Shown: positions 1-10,546 of the stretch, piece after piece
Layout of the letters: each line of letters starts with the position of its first letter
Position numbering within the stretch: position 1 is the stretch's first letter
Assembly: GCA_049724395.1 (NCBI GenBank)
Contig: JAUGWO010000069.1
Coordinates: 124,001 to 188,000, forward strand
Direction: 5' to 3'
DNA: 64,000 nt
Source of the DNA: Spongospora subterranea f. sp. subterranea
Lineage: Eukaryota > Endomyxa: Phytomyxea > Phytomyxea > Plasmodiophorida
Translations under genes and position numbers: made by a program
Notes under the pieces: model-generated
Told to the model about the DNA's origin: nothing
Database searches by the model: none
Seen by the model: only the letters and a program-made list of their open reading frames with translations

Positions 1-89
1 GTCTGCCGGATGGACGCGTCCCAATCATCGGCTGTTGTTGTCGAGGGAAATCAGCCAATTTTCGATCAATGTGAACCGGCAAATCCAAA

Positions 90-422
90 CTAACGGGTCT
101 CGGTCAGCAATCGCCGCGTCTGTTCCCGGCGAGCTTGGCGATCGGCCCGGATTTCCGACTGCTCATCGACGCCGATATCGTCCAGCGACCGGGCCGCGTT
201 CGCGCCCAGAACCCGTTTGGAGAACACTCCCGGCTGTACGCGATCATGGTCGGGCGTGTCGGCGCCTCGATCGAAGATGGCGGGCCGATGGAACCCGGAC
301 CGGGACCTGTGCTCGCGCAGCGACACGCCTTTCGCATGGCGTCCATGGCCGCCGCCTCTGCCGCGGGACGTCGTACCGCCCCCGCGGCTCCCCTGGCCTC
401 CCCGCCGTTCACCGCCGCTCAT
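90..422 (-). CDS. Possible RGG-rich hypothetical protein (edge of window)
   Basis: An open frame of 110 codons starts at an ATG and opens with Gly/Arg repeats (RGGG, SRGRGGG), as in RNA-binding tails. The region is very GC-rich and is open in several frames on both strands, so an open frame means little here. No known domain is recognisable. It lies downstream of the IFT56 3' end on the same strand. It could be a true small RGG protein, part of a gene cut by the window edge, or chance. Confidence 0.2.
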   Translation of the reverse strand: MSGGERRGGQGSRGGGTTSRGRGGGHGRHAKGVSLREHRSRSGFHRPAIFDRGADTPDHDRVQPGVFSKRVLGANAARSLDDIGVDEQSEIRADRQARREQTRRLLTETR

Positions 423-658
423 TACTCAGGGGAATCGATGGGCCCAATCCCTGATCGTTGTCATTAATGGTCAATTCTGCGCGGCCAAACCCCGTCGAAA
501 CCGGTTTCGCCATCTCGTCATCGATCCCTCGATCGGATCCCGATCATCTCTGATCCATTCTTTCGGAGGATTTATTCACTCCCAGGAACAATCACGTTCC
601 GATTGGCGGTTTCTGATCGTACTGGGTTCTGATAGGCGGTTGGGTTTTATTTTCGGGT

Positions 659-2790
659 TCAGACGGATTCCAGCCAATGCTTGTTCATCACTCTGGCGAT
701 GAACTGAGCCTGGGGCATATCGCTATTGGTCTTGAGCAGGTTCACCGCCTCGGCCAGCTGCGATCGCTTGGCCTTGCCGGCGATCATGAGCTGTAGTACC
801 CCACAGCAGGCGCCCCGTTTCCCTTCCCAATATCTGCAACACCAGGCGTCACCACCCCCACGATCAGCCAATCGGTTCCCCCGAGACCTACTCTGGAATC
901 GGGTCCAATCGCCACAATACATCGAACGCCTTGGCCGCATACGAGTACTCTTTGCACCGATAGGAGTCGTTGGCAATCAGCAGCAGTAGGCTGAATGAGT
1001 TGGCGCTAGTCTCCATCTCCAGGTATTTCTCCCACGCCTGGTTAGCTTGTCCCATATATATATCGATTCGGGCCGACCAAGCTATGAAATCGTATTGTTT
1101 CCTCCTCGTCTAAATCAGCATCATCATTTCCGTCAATATTCATGTGGGCTGGCGGTGATTGCGAGAAATACCTGATTCTGCACGTTGGCCAACGCTTGCG
1201 CCGCTTCAGCGTAGCGCCCGACTTTCGCCAAGGCGACGCCAAAGTTCCAGTTGAACCTTTTGTTGGTGCCGGGGAATCAGTGAAATGTGGTCGATTGACC
1301 TGAATTTGCCAAACCTGTCGTCGTTCTGAAAATAGGTCTGGATACTGGATAGGTAGACGAGGACGTCGTCAAACTGTTGCAGGAGAAAGTAGCAGGACGC
1401 CATCGCCTGTCGCCCAGGGATCGTATCGCACTCGGATGCCGATTCGCCCACCAGCTGGAAGTATTGCTGGGCGAGGTGCAGGTCCTCGGCCGATTGTGTC
1501 AGCTGTCCATGGGCGGCGTGGGCGACGCCCTTCAGGATGTACCTGGAATCGCCAACGAAATCAGAACGAAAACGCGCTGGGGTTCGACGAACGCGGGATT
1601 CCCCACTCTTGCGGCGTCAGCGGTTCGACCTGCTTCATCAGCTTGTACGCCTCCTTGACGTCGCCGACCTTCAGGTAATGGATGCACAGATTGAGGCGCG
1701 CTTCCGGGACGATATCGACCAGCGGGGGCAGCACCTTCAGGGCGTTCTCCCCGGCCCGGAACACGACCATGTTGTGGCTGATCAGGGTGCCGGCGCTGTG
1801 GGTCGTCGTACCGCCCGCCGTCGTCGTCACCGCCGGCTCCCTGTCCGAGTACGCCTGCAACTGCTGGATGGCCGCTTTCCCATCGTACAGGCGGAAATGG
1901 CTGCAGGCCTTGAGGTTGGCGGCGATCACCGAATCCGGGTTCACGAGCAGATACGGGTTGAGGATCTCCAACGTCACCTGATCGCGGTCGTGGTCGATGT
2001 GGTGCCGATTATCGGTGGGCGCTGGGGGATCTTACATCGTAATAGTCGAGTTTATAATAGCAGATGGCGATATAGACCTGTAGCGCCAGGTACTCGCGGT
2101 GCTCCAGCAGTAATCGCTTGTAGATCTCGGTCGCCTCCTGGTAGTGTCCTCTGAGGAAGTGGATCGCCCCCAGACCCAGTTGATCTTCCAGCGAATCTAC
2201 ATCATATCAGGGGAAGGGTCAACCTCAGCCGATTTGGCGAGTCAATTGAGGCGAACGGCGTCAATAACCTGTAAGTTTGGCGTGGCTCTCGATCAGGAGC
2301 TTCTCGTCCGACAGACGATGGGCGCTGTGGAAGAGGATTCGGTACTGGAGACCGCATTTGGGACCGGCGCTGGCCAGGTCGATCGCCTTCTTGAAGTTGC
2401 CCAGATAGAACTGACAGGCGCCTGCATACAGATAGAACACGGGATCACATCCCGGGTCCTTCATGATCGCTTCGCATTGGGAAAACGCCTGGGAACAACC
2501 GATCAGCGATCGGCTCAAGATGATTGGGCACAAACAACACGAAAAACCTTTTCGTAGTCGTGAAGATGGAAGAACGCATAAGCAAGCCATGCCTGTTTCT
2601 CAGAAAGCGATTGGCAATTTGGTTCGGGTTCGCCAGATTGGATCAGGTATTCCACCAAAGCGACGGCGCCCGAGAAATCGCGTCCCTGGAGAAACGACTC
2701 CAACGTGGGCCGTTTATCCTTCTGTCGTGCGATTCTGTCGCCCGGCCTGGCGCCCAATGGCGTTGCCGGTTTGGTGCGGCCAAGCAGCAT
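659..2790 (-). CDS. IFT56: Intraflagellar transport protein 56 (TTC26/DYF-13)
   Basis: This is a TPR protein of the IFT-B complex, which moves cargo along the ciliary axoneme; in other organisms IFT56 delivers motility-related cargo. The start at 2790 gives MLLGRTKPA, close to the usual IFT56 N-terminus. Family stretches follow in order: [69 protein letters not shown] and, at the end, [15 protein letters not shown]. The gene is split by short introns; one near 845-893 joins IPE to YWEGK in frame, just before the last exon. Reading frames switch between exons as expected for a spliced gene, and the stop is TGA. Length and domain order match a full-length IFT56. Its presence implies a flagellate or zoospore stage. 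Confidence 0.9.
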
Positions 2791-5061
2791 GATTCGATTG
2801 CGGATCTGGGGCGAGTCCCTTGACCCACAGTCCGGCCCCCGAATATGGCGATAGTTATCGGCTGATGACCTGTGTGCGATAGTCTATGACGAACGGTCAT
2901 CGCCCGGTCCCTGTATGATCGTGCGCTTTGTGCCCAACCGACTCAACGTCAAACGACCGGTGATGTGTTTACCACCCTTACGACATCGGTTGGCGTAGGG
3001 GAATGGTGTTGCACCCTAGGGAAGTAGCGCTTGTTTTGGAAACTCAAGTCAATTATCTATATTGCCCAGTTGTGTGAAATATGTCAAAAACACGTATTCG
3101 CACGGTTTCGCCGATGACGTTTATCGAGGGTGCGGTAGCTACAATCAGATCATGTCGAAACACCGATATTGTAGAACATTACTGGATGGGTTATGATAGA
3201 ATCGCTTAGAGTCGGATATTGCTGTGTGGAGCGAGAAATCGAAAGACGTTGCTCTGCTGTGTTCTTTGTCGAGAACGCCCCACAGAGTTCTCAATGGGTT
3301 TTTATCGGGGTCGGAACACCACTTCATACTCATATTTTCGCCCGGTGATATTTGCTTTTTCAATCGAGCATTGACGTTTGATTGTCTTAATCAGCGGCAC
3401 AAGCCAGTTGGCAGACCTTCTGGCCGCTGTCACCTGTGGGACTTGATTCTGATTGATGCTTCTCGCCAACGTTTTGAGTGAATTCGGCTGGAAAATAGTT
3501 TACGGTGCTGATGATCACAACGTGGCTCTCCTTGAAACGCTGAAACCAGTTCGCTCATGTTCGCATCGTGAACAAGAGGTTGAAAACAGGGCTGGCTGGT
3601 GCTCGTTGCTCATCCATTCAATGCATTCATAGATCTAGATGAGCGCAAGTTCTATTGATGAGCATGATCCAGCACTGGTCATCAACAATCCGCCCGCGTT
3701 TCCTCAGCAAACGGTGCTGCCGGCCGATCGGTCGACCTGCCAAGCAACATTCCTCATCTCTCGATATATCCGCTTCAATCATACTTTGCAGTCCCATTGG
3801 CAATCATCGCACACCCCCGACTACATCTGTGTCGTCATGTATAGGACGTCGCCTTCTTGAGTCCTTCTGGCAAACGATACCACTCTCTATGGATATTTAT
3901 ATCTTGCTGTGTCGTTTCTGCACCTCTAAATATAGATCCGAAGACCCATGTTCCCATCAAACCTCAAATGGCGCTCATTTGCCCCAAAGGCCCTTGCGAA
4001 ATCAACCGTTCTGGCACCGTGTCTTGGGTCACTTCCAATAACCAATCGGTCTTGCGCGGGGCAATGAAAACTTGACGATTTTTCGGCCCTTGAAGATGAA
4101 GGTACGGTGCATTGATGGTTGGGCGGCGCTAGTAATCGGCCAAAGGATCGTGAACATTGTATGTAGGCGGGAACGGCTTGGTGCCGCATTGCCTTCTCAG
4201 CCTAACGACATGGCAGGTGCTGCTTGATCCACGAAATGAAAACCGGATCAGGGTTAGGGTAGAGCAGGTTTCTCGCCCGAAGGACTCATCTGATGGAAAC
4301 ATCATGGATGAAATGATTAGGCGCTATGTATTACTGGCGGTACGATTTCATGCCAAACGGTTTGTTTATTAGACCTTGTTCAACGCTGCCTGATTGGTGA
4401 TTTGTAGCGGCGAAGCTTGTTGGAAATATACCATCCCGAGATGACGTAAAACGGCTTGGCAGAGCAAAACCGTAAATCAGGAACCTAATCGTTTACTCTC
4501 GGATTGAAAACCATGAAAATCAGAACCGCTCCTGTACCCCCATCCCAGGAGTTCTGATGAAGTTCCAGGTGCAGCTGCAATGATGGGGAGAAATGCTGTT
4601 CTGATCTGGTTGATATCAGCAATGATTTCCCGCCTTACGCTCGCTTTCAATTCTCACCGACGCTGGTGCAAACAGGACGCTGGGAAAACGGATCCTATCG
4701 TTGGAAATCTCGTGTCAGAATGATCGTAGCTCCTCAAGTGTATTCCTCACCCCGACAACTGTGCCGATAACAAGGGCGGTGCCACTGATTTCGTATGATA
4801 TAAGACATATCTATGTCTCTATTATGATAAATTGGCGCTGCAGATCGCCATCCGAGCAGCGCCTAAAAAGGGCCAAAAAAAAGCCTAAAAAAGGGCAAAA
4901 ACGCCCATCCAGGCAGGAATATCCTCATGACTCACAGTGAGGGCCTCGCACAGCTACACCAGTGTTTTGATCGTACACTGTATCCAATATGTCCAGTCGT
5001 GTACAGTAGTGGTACTGTGTAACATGATTACAATTTGTCGTTATTTCGATAAAGTTAATTG
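2791..5061. other. Gene-poor spacer with possible transposon relic
   Basis: No host gene can be supported between IFT56 and glucosidase II beta, which diverge from this spacer. It must hold both promoters. Around 4860-4915 there is an A-rich stretch of repeated AAAAAGGGC-like words. Part of the middle resembles a decayed DNA transposon (separate entry). Confidence 0.5.
3145..4189 (-). mobile_element. Possible Tc1/mariner-type transposase relic
   Basis: On the minus strand at 3145-3363 a short frame reads WCSDPDKNPLRTLWGVL. This resembles the conserved Tc1/mariner box W..SPDLNPIENLWG.L that precedes the third catalytic acid. Upstream on the same strand the reading is broken by stops and frame changes, so any element is dead. 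No terminal repeats were found. The match rests on one motif and the outer boundaries are guesses. It is a plain DNA transposon relic if real. Confidence 0.27.
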
Positions 5062-6776
5062 ATGGGAATGACACCACCGACCCACTTCATTCAGGACAGA
5101 TATATTTCGGGGATAAGGGTCGTCATTCCGATTTTATTATGGGCTGTTTGTCAAGGCCGAATCGCTGGAGTATCGCCAGCCGACTACGAGCGGTATGCTC
5201 AAACGGAGTTCACGTGTCGGGAAGGAATCACCATACCTGGCAACCATGTGAACGATGATTATTGCGATTGCCCTGAATCTGGAGATGATGAACCTGGCAC
5301 ACCGGCTTGTGCTAATGGCCGGCACTACTGCCATAACAGTGGGCATATTCCGACGTACGTGGCGTCGTCTCGCGTCGGCGATGGAATATGTGATTGCTGT
5401 GATGGAAGCGACGAATATTACAGTTCGACACAATGTGAAAATACCTGTAAAGAATTATCGTTGAAAAAAATTATACAGCTCAAAAAACAAGAAGCCCTCA
5501 TAGCGGACGGCATTAAAGCGAAAATGCGGATGCTGGAACAAGGAAAGAAAGAAAAACAATATCAGGAGAAGAAGAGAGAGGAAGCAAGAGCTGACCTGGC
5601 CGCCAAACAGGCTCAGGTGGAGCTATTCCAAAAAGCGAAAGAGACTGCGGAAATCGAAGAGAAACGAGAGCTTGATGAGATTGCTTCAGCGAACGCTTCG
5701 GACAAAGAAGAATTGCATGGACAAACGACTTCTGCCTCCGAAAAGGAAGAGGAGCAATCAGAGTCTGTCGACACTTCAGCCGTTGAATCAGGCGAAGATG
5801 GCGAGGCTCAGGAATCTGACGAAGAATCTTTTCCATATCCCGAGCAATATGCGTTTCATGGCGAAAGTCAAGAACGACCAGCGGACAGCGTGGATGAATC
5901 CCCTGAAGCGGTCGACTCTAGTGGCGACGAACCTTTCACGACGCCGTCTGATGGGCTCGACAAATCAGATGTAAACTCGCCTACCGTTCAAGGTATGCTC
6001 GGTGACTTTATTTCCAAGTCCCTTGCATTCATCAATAACCTCTTTATGACTTATACTTCCAAAAAGCCTGCTTCTGAAGGCACGTGCATTGCACACTTTG
6101 TGTCATGAAGATGTCATTTTTGATTCATTATAGTTTGATGGTTCCCTTTTTGTCATCATGCCTGATCTTTGACATCGAGTTTTTACAGCTGCCAAAGAAG
6201 CGCGCCATCAACTATCCGTTGCTGAAAGTGAGCTGGCCTCGCTAAGAAAAGAATTCGACGACACCTCTAAATTGCTCGAGACCGATTTCGGTCCCCGAGA
6301 TGCTTACTTCGGCCTTCACTCTGAATGCGTTTCGTTTATCTCTGGCCGGTATACCTATAGAATCTGTCCGTTCAAGGACGTGTCTCAAAGCGAAGGCGGC
6401 TCATCAATCTCTCTCGGGTAATCACATTTTTTTTTTCAGATGCTCTTCACGAATTCCTTGTTATAGAAAATTTGATACCTGGGGAGACAACTACTCCACG
6501 TGGATGTTTACAAATGGTCAGCGATGCTGGAATGGCCCCGAAAGGTCCACCAAGGTTGCTAAACAATAACACTTGAAGTCTGTTTTTTCAGCGTATATAC
6601 AGGTTCATTTATCTTGCGGAAGTAGCAATCAGGTGCTGAGTATGTCAGAGCCCAGCACTTGCGTGTACGAGATGCACTTTCAGACTCCAGCGTCGTGTTC
6701 CGAAACTGAGCTTGAGCGTATCCAAGATAATCTGACTGCTCTTCAGCCTAAGACGCATGTACGTGATGAATTATAA
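5062..6776 (+). CDS. PRKCSH: Glucosidase II regulatory (beta) subunit
   Basis: This is the noncatalytic subunit of ER glucosidase II. It holds the alpha subunit in the ER and helps trim glucose from N-glycans during calnexin-cycle quality control. The ATG at 5062 (or 5068) gives a hydrophobic signal peptide (VVIPILLWAVC). Two LDL-receptor-class-A-like modules follow (VNDDYCDCPESGDDEPGT and GDGICDCCDGSDEY), then a long acidic Glu/Lys coiled coil. After introns near 6085-6190, 6417-6470 and 6553-6590 comes the C-terminal MRH-type lectin region (YTYRICPFKDVSQ, GDNYSTW, QRCWNGPERST). The protein ends in HVRDEL, a KDEL-type ER retrieval signal. Domain order and length match the family. The splice joins checked (for example SLG-KFDTWG) stay in frame. 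Confidence 0.93.
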
Positions 6777-7083
6777 ACTCGGAAATCTTCTGTCTGTCCA
6801 TCTGTGTCTTTACTTCTGTGTCGATCATCATGCGAAAAAAACCATTTGCGCATACAGTACGACGGCTGAATCTTGCAGAGTATTTGCAAAACTGTCTCCC
6901 AGTCACACCGCCCATTTTGTGGGAAATTGTTGAATCTAGGACCTAATTTGTTCATAATGGAGTCGGTCGGTGTGCCTCATATCGAAAGAATAATGATGGG
7001 GTTACCTGTAGGCCTGATTGCATCAAGTTTGCAAAACCCGATTCGTAAAATCGTATCACGCTTAGACCGACCCATCCGCACAG

Positions 7084-7836
7084 ATGAAAGTGGCCGCTGT
7101 ACTTATCGAACATATACAATCGACAGCGTTGGCCGTTGCTGACGGCCGCGTTGATGTATTACAAACACGATGTGCTCGGCAACTTGAAGAAATTGGTACT
7201 ATACCTTTCACACAAAGTGTTAGCTTAAGTAACATCTCATTCTAGAAAGGCTTCGACAGCGTATATCGAAACTAGAGGAAGAAAACCAAAAACTAAAATC
7301 TCAGACTTCCGACATCGGATTTGCATTAAACCATTTCCAACACGAGATTTTGCCCAAGTTGAAAAAGCCTTTAGCTGAGATTTCAGAGAACCCTCGGCCG
7401 TGCAAGGGGGCTGAATTGCACGAGTAAGGCAATCAAAGTAAATGTACAATTAGGCACCTGATGTTTTATGTAGACCGGAAAGTACTGAACTTGCGGCACA
7501 AGTTGTTGCACAAATCAATCGGACCATGTGGATAGAATCGCCAGGCAGAGTTAAGCCAAATCACATGGAAGCAAGCACTTTGTTCTCTGAGGTAATACTA
7601 CTCGCGGAGAATGTTGAGGTTTGACACATGAGCTGTTAAATTGCCATTTCTAGATTAAAAAAACGTTGTCTGCTCCTGTTTTTTCGGAGTTCGTGAGCGC
7701 TATTGACACTTTGAAACTACAAAGTCATCCAAGAAATGGACTGATCAATAAGATTCGAGATCTGCTGGCGAAAGAACCACAATTATTGAGAAGATTCCTT
7801 GATCTCATTGGTTCACCCTCATATCACGACCATTAA
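7084..7836 (+). CDS. Hypothetical coiled-coil protein
   Basis: The family is not recognised. Starting at MKVAAVLIEH the model runs through a coiled coil (ERLRQRISKLEEENQKLK). After introns near 7193-7250, 7427-7472 and 7592-7657 it reaches a helical C-terminal segment (FSEFVSAIDTL, LAKEPQLLRRFLDLI) and ends PSYHDH with TAA. The introns are GT-AG and about 45-65 bp, and every join stays in frame, which supports a real gene of about 180 codons. The last segment has a hydrophobic spacing loosely like a paired amphipathic helix domain, but this is only a resemblance. It lies 300 bp after glucosidase II beta and converges with the next gene. Confidence 0.6.
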
Positions 7837-7926
7837 TGCTAACACACGTTGGACATCGATCACCAGCGCAAGATTATTGATGATCAGAATCGTACTCTAA
7901 ACTGGCGTCTTTGTTGTGTAAATTCT

Positions 7927-9172
7927 CTATATTAATACTTTCCTGTTCATCCGGATTGCGATTTTCTGAATATCGTCTTCATCATCGGACTCAGATCTGT
8001 CTGAATTTGGTTGGTAATCTAGTATCTCCCTTACATCTCGTGCCTCCATAGCGTCCAAAGTTTGAAAAAGCGTTTCGTCATAGCTCCATTGTAATAGCAT
8101 GTCCTCACCAATTTTCGTATTTAACTCTGATATCAATGTGAGGCTTTCAGCATCAACACCAAGAGAGTCGGCATCGACATTTTCATTCAACACCTTTTGA
8201 GTCAGATGACACACTGAATCACCCCTGATATTCATTGAAGGTGATTGGGGCACAGAGTCCTGTCTCGTATTGCCATTCAGCGTCTGATTCCGCATTTCGC
8301 TTGAGATATGTTCCACATTGGTGGATGAGTCCCTGTCTTCGTTGCTTTGATCATATGTGTCTTTACGATGAAGATTAGAAATAATATCTTCCTTCTCAGC
8401 AACCTTTGTATCAAAATTCAAATCTAAACATTTGATTTTGAGTTTGTTATCTTGAATATCAAGCAATCGTTGCAAGCGAGTGAGGGAAATTTTGCGAATA
8501 GGACCTGAATTCTGACTATCAGATTCGGAAATGAACGCTTCTTTTGCTGCAGACTTGATGGTGCCTGCTTTTGTGTTCGGTTGAGATATGGCAATTTCTT
8601 TTTCAGCATATGCGATCGAGCTCGCAATTTGCAGTTCACGTCTAGCTTGATCGAGCTCTTCTTGCAGTTTCTTAACAAGATTTTCATGTTGGATCTTATC
8701 ATTTTGCTCTTTAGTGAGCCTGTCTTTATAGGTTTTAAGCAGTTGCAGTGATGATGTGAACCGATCACGGAGGTCTAAAGAAAACCTTAGAACAAAAGTG
8801 ACAACACAACAAAAAAATTACCTTTAGTTTGCACGATGATATTCCGGTTGTGCGTTTGCACCATTTCTAATTCGCGGTCTATTCTGTTTTTCTCTGCTTT
8901 CGCTTGCTTAGACTCAGTCTCTTGTTGAGCTTTGATATCCATCAGCTTTCTGATTAAACTACCTGTGATGGTTAACAATAGGTATCCGAAATCACCCATC
9001 GAAACGTACCAATCTTGAGTTTATCCTCGGGACACAGTTGCGATACTTTGGCGTTCGATATTCTCGAGAGTCGATGATCACCGTGATTCACACGAGCCAA
9101 ATTCTTTTGGGCAGGGCGTTTCGCTATGTTGGTACCTCTCCAAGACAATTCCCCACGATGCTCACCCGCCAT
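7927..9172 (-). CDS. Coiled-coil protein, hinderin (KIAA1328)-like
   Basis: Three exons encode about 380 residues. The start is taken at MAGEHRGELSW (9172); an upstream in-frame ATG at 9196 is possible. The conserved N-terminal part contains LCPEDKLKIGSLIRKLMDIK, followed by a long coiled coil (KAEKNRIDRELEMVQ, LRDRFTSSLQLLKTYKDRL). From memory this LCPEDK..I..LI..L pattern is typical of hinderin/KIAA1328, but I cannot align it here. The C-terminal half is acidic and Ser/Asn-rich, ending MNRKVLI and TAG. Introns near 8961-9006 and 8777-8822 are GT-AG and join in frame. It shares a short divergent promoter with PI synthase. The family assignment is tentative; a long coiled-coil protein is certain. 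Confidence 0.65.
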
Positions 9173-9548
9173 CGAATGGGAACTGGGAAATAGCAAAATG
9201 AGGATATATAGACGATAGTGGACCCATAGGATCCGCCTCCATGTTACTAGGTATGGTCATGCAGGGGGTTACTCATAATCATTGCACTGGAGTATCAATG
9301 AACACAGTTAGAATGACTATGTCTATACTGTCATGATCATGATACTTTCTGTGTTTGGAGACCCCAGACGTTTTAATCATTTCGCTAAAACGACGACACT
9401 ATGTCGGTGCATTTTCCGAGAAACCAGCAGGGACTGTACTATGGTAAGTTGACTTGACGGGGTTGATCACGATATCCTCGCGGGCTGCGTGTGCTTATTC
9501 GAGAATTTAGAGCAAGGGTTTGGCAGCGGTTATCAATTATCGGGGTAA
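9173..9548. promoter_or_regulatory. Divergent promoter between hinderin-like gene and PI synthase
   Basis: The two flanking genes start head to head with about 376 bp between ATGs, so this interval must hold both promoters and 5' leaders. Short repeats of TCATGATCATGA sit near 9331-9345. No TATA box or known operator can be assigned by eye. Confidence 0.45.
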
Positions 9549-10400
9549 ATGAAGCAGACCTCCGTATTCCTTTGGTATCCCAACCTAATCGGTTGAAACA
9601 TCGCTCATTGCAATAACCGTGAGCTTAATATCTTCGATTAGGCTATTTCAGAATCACGTCTTTGTTTATTGCTCTAAGTTTTGCAATGAGTTCGCCAATC
9701 TTGGCCACCTGTTTCTATGCTATATCTCAGTTGCTTGATGCTGTCGATGGAACTGTTGCTCGCGCATACAACCAATGTTCAAAATTTGGTGAGATAATTT
9801 TGAATCAACTAATTACCTTGAGTAATTGCAGTGTGCAGGTGCATTATTGGATATGCTTACCGATCGGATGTCAACAATGTGTAATTGTGCTGCAATGCGT
9901 GATATACTTTATTTGATTGAACCTAGGTTTATTAATCATTATTGCCATCAAAGATAACAATCGCTGGTTCCCATTCGTACTAGTAATCGTTCTTGATTTA
10001 GTTGCACACTGGGCGCAAATGTACAGGTATTTATCATTGGTCTGTCTGCCCGATACACATGCTAATTGACGAAGTTCGTTGATGATCGGCATTCAATCTC
10101 ATAAAGAAAACACAAACCCAATCCTGGCGTTTTATTATTCCTTTCCATTTTTGCTGATATTTTGCGTGGGAAACGAATTGTAAGTTGCCAGGTGAATACA
10201 TCAAATGAGATAAGTCATGTTTGCCCAGATACATCATCGTGACGTATCTACAGCTTTTTTTCTTGAAATCGACATTTCTTCAAGCCACGCTCTATATCTC
10301 TTTCCCATTCTTCATGTGCAAGAATTTCTTCAACGTTGTTCAGTTGATCGAGTCCTCACAACGTCTCGCGGCATTGGACACGCCTGTAAAAAACAAATAA
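9549..10400 (+). CDS. PIS1: CDP-diacylglycerol-inositol 3-phosphatidyltransferase (PI synthase)
   Basis: This integral ER membrane enzyme makes phosphatidylinositol from CDP-DAG and myo-inositol. The start at 9549 gives MKQTSVFLWYPNLIG, which matches the family's short cytosolic head. The CDP-alcohol phosphatidyltransferase signature DG..AR........G...D...D is complete: DGTVARAYNQCSKFG, then LLDMLTDR across an intron. Family boxes MCLLIIIAI, DLVAHWAQMY and SHKENTNPILAFYYS follow. The end, AALDTPVKNK, is the usual charged tail. At least five introns of about 45-60 bp interrupt it (for example 9600-9651 and 10028-10075), all GT-AG and in frame. All catalytic Asp residues are present. It looks intact, at the usual length of about 220 residues. 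Confidence 0.92.
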
Positions 10401-10546
10401 TTTTGTCCATATGTATTACAGTACAGCACGTCCAAATTTTTACTCTATTTCCGTCTATATTCTGAGATGGCAGCACAGTCGTTTTTTTAATTCCGGCTCT
10501 CCGCGACGGTGCTCTTTCAACTGCCACCATCTGTTACACTGTACTC

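Noticed and set aside
135-702. Several overlapping GC-rich ORFs on the plus strand at the left edge
   Set aside because: They overlap each other and the minus-strand frame, contain no recognisable domain, and look like products of base composition.
3655-4075. Plus-strand ORFs as host genes
   Set aside because: They overlap each other in different frames and have no recognisable features or plausible splice joins.
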